A stretch of DNA of 6,525 bases from Prolixibacteraceae bacterium (GTDB lineage: Bacteria > Bacteroidota > Bacteroidia > Bacteroidales > Prolixibacteraceae). The translations under genes were made by a program, and so were the position numbers. Below are positions 5,757 through 6,525 of this stretch, piece after piece (positions within the stretch are counted from its first letter, which is position 1; every line of letters starts with the position of its first letter). Location of the stretch: positions 1 to 6,525 of the forward strand of contig JALOCD010000160.1 of NCBI GenBank assembly GCA_023228025.1, read 5' to 3'. The notes beneath the pieces were generated by a model, which did no database searches, was not told where the DNA came from, and saw only the letters and a program-made list of their open reading frames with translations.

Positions 5757-5936
5757 ATGACATTATTATATTTTTATTACTTAGATAAATTATATCTTCC
5801 CGTTAGAACAAGTGATTCCAAGAAAAAGCTTGAACTTTTCGACAAACGTATAACGTATAAAAAATCAAATTTTTCCTATAACTTTATATCACTGGATAAT
5901 GGTTATTATTACATCAACTTTATTGTAAAATTTTAA
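5757..5936 (+). CDS. Possible small ORF of unknown function (59 codons)
   Basis: An uninterrupted reading frame from ATG (5757) to TAA (5934-5936) encodes 59 residues rich in Tyr, Phe, Lys and Leu, starting MTLLYFYYLDKLYLP. It ends 12 nt before the CDGSH gene, so the two could be translated from one message. No signal peptide, membrane helix or known domain is seen, and no Shine-Dalgarno precedes the ATG. In DNA this AT-rich, 59 open codons are somewhat unlikely by chance. The composition is nevertheless what random AT-rich DNA would give, and the frame may be accidental or the tail of a decayed gene. Confidence 0.25.
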   Translation: MTLLYFYYLDKLYLPVRTSDSKKKLELFDKRITYKKSNFSYNFISLDNGYYYINFIVKF

Positions 5937-5937
5937 A

Positions 5938-5945
5938 AAGGAGGT
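5938..5945 (+). promoter_or_regulatory. Strong Shine-Dalgarno for the CDGSH gene
   Basis: AAGGAGGT ends 3 nt before the ATG at 5949, with the GGAGG core ending 4 nt before it. It is a near-perfect complement of the 16S rRNA tail and fixes the start codon. No other gene in this window has a comparable site. Confidence 0.7.
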
Positions 5946-5948
5946 AAA

Positions 5949-6185
5949 ATGGAACCAAAAATTGCGCAAAAAGCGCCTTTTGTCGTCGAACTTGAAGCAG
6001 GAAAAGAGTACCATTGGTGCGCTTGCGGACAGAGTAAGAATCAGCCATTCTGTGATGGCTCTCACCGCGGAACCGGATTTGTTCCCGTGTTTTTTACCGC
6101 AAAAACATCTGGAAACCACTATCTTTGTGGATGCAAGCACACAAAGAATCCACCTTTCTGCGACGGTACCCACAAAACGCTTTAG
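5949..6185 (+). CDS. CDGSH iron-sulfur domain protein with two [2Fe-2S] motifs
   Basis: A 78-residue cytoplasmic protein made of two CDGSH (mitoNEET-type) motifs. The first uses Cys24, Cys26, Cys35 and His39 in CACGQSKNQPFCDGSH. The second uses Cys60, Cys62, Cys71 and His75 in CGCKHTKNPPFCDGTH. Each matches CxC-x8-C-DG-(S/T)-H, the three-Cys, one-His ligation of a redox-active, labile [2Fe-2S] cluster. Tandem-motif proteins of this size are common in bacteria. They are thought to act in electron or cluster transfer and redox sensing, with no specific partner known. There is no membrane anchor. A very strong Shine-Dalgarno precedes the gene and a terminator hairpin follows at once, so it is likely the last gene of its transcript and well expressed. 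Confidence 0.95.
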   Translation: MEPKIAQKAPFVVELEAGKEYHWCACGQSKNQPFCDGSHRGTGFVPVFFTAKTSGNHYLCGCKHTKNPPFCDGTHKTL

Positions 6186-6229
6186 GGAAAAAGAGTCCTG
6201 AGAAATCGGGGCTCTTTCCTTTTATTTTT
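6186..6229 (+). terminator. Rho-independent terminator after the CDGSH gene
   Basis: An interrupted stem pairs AAAGAG-t-CC with GG-g-CTCTTT, closed by a loop of about 10 nt. It begins directly after the TAG stop and is followed by CCTTTTATTTTT, a U-rich tail. It separates the CDGSH transcript from the downstream oxidoreductase gene. Confidence 0.65.
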
Positions 6230-6315
6230 CAATCTTTAATTTTACTAAATTGTCAGGGTCAAATCGCACTGTCCCTTTTGGCATCCCAATGTAAAATTTT
6301 AAAGAATAAACCCAC

Positions 6316-6525
6316 ATGAATCCCACCAGACGTGACTTTATCAAATCAGCATCCTTGCTTGGGGCAGGGGCAGTTTTTATTCCAAACCTAATGAGCTGCT
6401 CCCCTTCGGGACGGCTGAATATCGCTGTGATAGGCGTTGGTGGACAAGGAGGCGGTAACTGGAGCAAGATGATCAACCAGAAAGAGCCAAAATGGAACGA
6501 GAACATCGTGGCACTCTGTGATGTT
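6316..6525 (+). CDS. Gfo/Idh/MocA-type oxidoreductase, exported, 3' end beyond window
   Basis: The first 70 codons of a longer gene, cut by the window edge. The N-terminus carries RRDFIKSASLLGAGAVF (residues 5-21), a twin-arginine export signal, and NLMSC at 24-28, where Cys28 could serve as a lipobox-like lipidation site. The mature part starts LNIAVIGVGGQGGGNW (35-50), the glycine-rich dinucleotide-binding loop of a Rossmann fold, and continues to IVALCDV at the end of the next beta strand. Export folded through Tat fits an NAD(P)-binding enzyme. Family members of this layout in Bacteroidota act on sugars and related polyols, and the normal length is about 400-450 residues, so the substrate cannot be known here. 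It starts 130 nt after the CDGSH stop, beyond a terminator, and so likely has its own promoter. Confidence 0.85.
   Translation, partial: MNPTRRDFIKSASLLGAGAVFIPNLMSCSPSGRLNIAVIGVGGQGGGNWSKMINQKEPKWNENIVALCDV

Noticed and set aside
1..6525. CRISPR arrays, tRNA, rRNA, transposase or integrase genes
   Set aside because: No regularly spaced direct repeats, no tRNA- or rRNA-like sequence, and no recombinase motifs were seen on either strand.

Overview
The window looks like chromosomal DNA of a member of the Bacteroidota. The signs are AT-rich intergenic DNA, mostly absent Shine-Dalgarno sequences, one promoter-like match to the Bacteroidota pattern TTG-N20-TAnnTTTG, proteins of familiar Bacteroidota type, and dispersed C/G-rich and CACAAAG-rich inverted repeats of a style common in that phylum. 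A genus cannot be assigned from the sequence.

Left part (1-1048, plus strand): the C-terminal part of a small DoxX-like membrane protein, apparently missing its 5' end, lies 15 nt before a complete ECF sigma factor. No anti-sigma gene is visible nearby. Next (1049-1964) comes a minus-strand gene for an exported glyoxalase/VOC-fold protein. It is isolated between non-coding stretches and bracketed by related 15-bp inverted sequences, as if inserted as a single-gene unit.

Central part (1965-4474, minus strand): transcription order is DoxX, pirin, MarR regulator, then an exported mono-haem cytochrome c. DoxX and pirin are 2 nt apart. The MarR gene follows 83 nt later behind a small heptamer-repeat tract. 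The cytochrome gene follows after 244 nt and has its own promoter-like sequence. The divergent region 4475-4882 carries a perfect 16-bp AT-rich palindrome, a good candidate MarR operator, and a CACAAAG-type inverted repeat.

Right part (4883-6525, plus strand): a second pirin of the shorter YhaK type, a 100-bp hairpin-rich repeat, a possible 59-codon ORF, a two-cluster CDGSH iron-sulfur protein with an unusually strong Shine-Dalgarno, a terminator, and the start of an exported Gfo/Idh/MocA-type oxidoreductase cut by the window edge.

How the genes may work together (inference): MarR, DoxX and pirin, with a second pirin diverging from the same region and a VOC protein in the neighbourhood, resemble in gene content the MarR-controlled quinone/electrophile detoxification regulons known in Firmicutes (MhqR with a DoxX-type MhqP and VOC-type dioxygenases). 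The most testable idea is that the MarR protein binds the 16-bp palindrome and controls both divergent pirin units.
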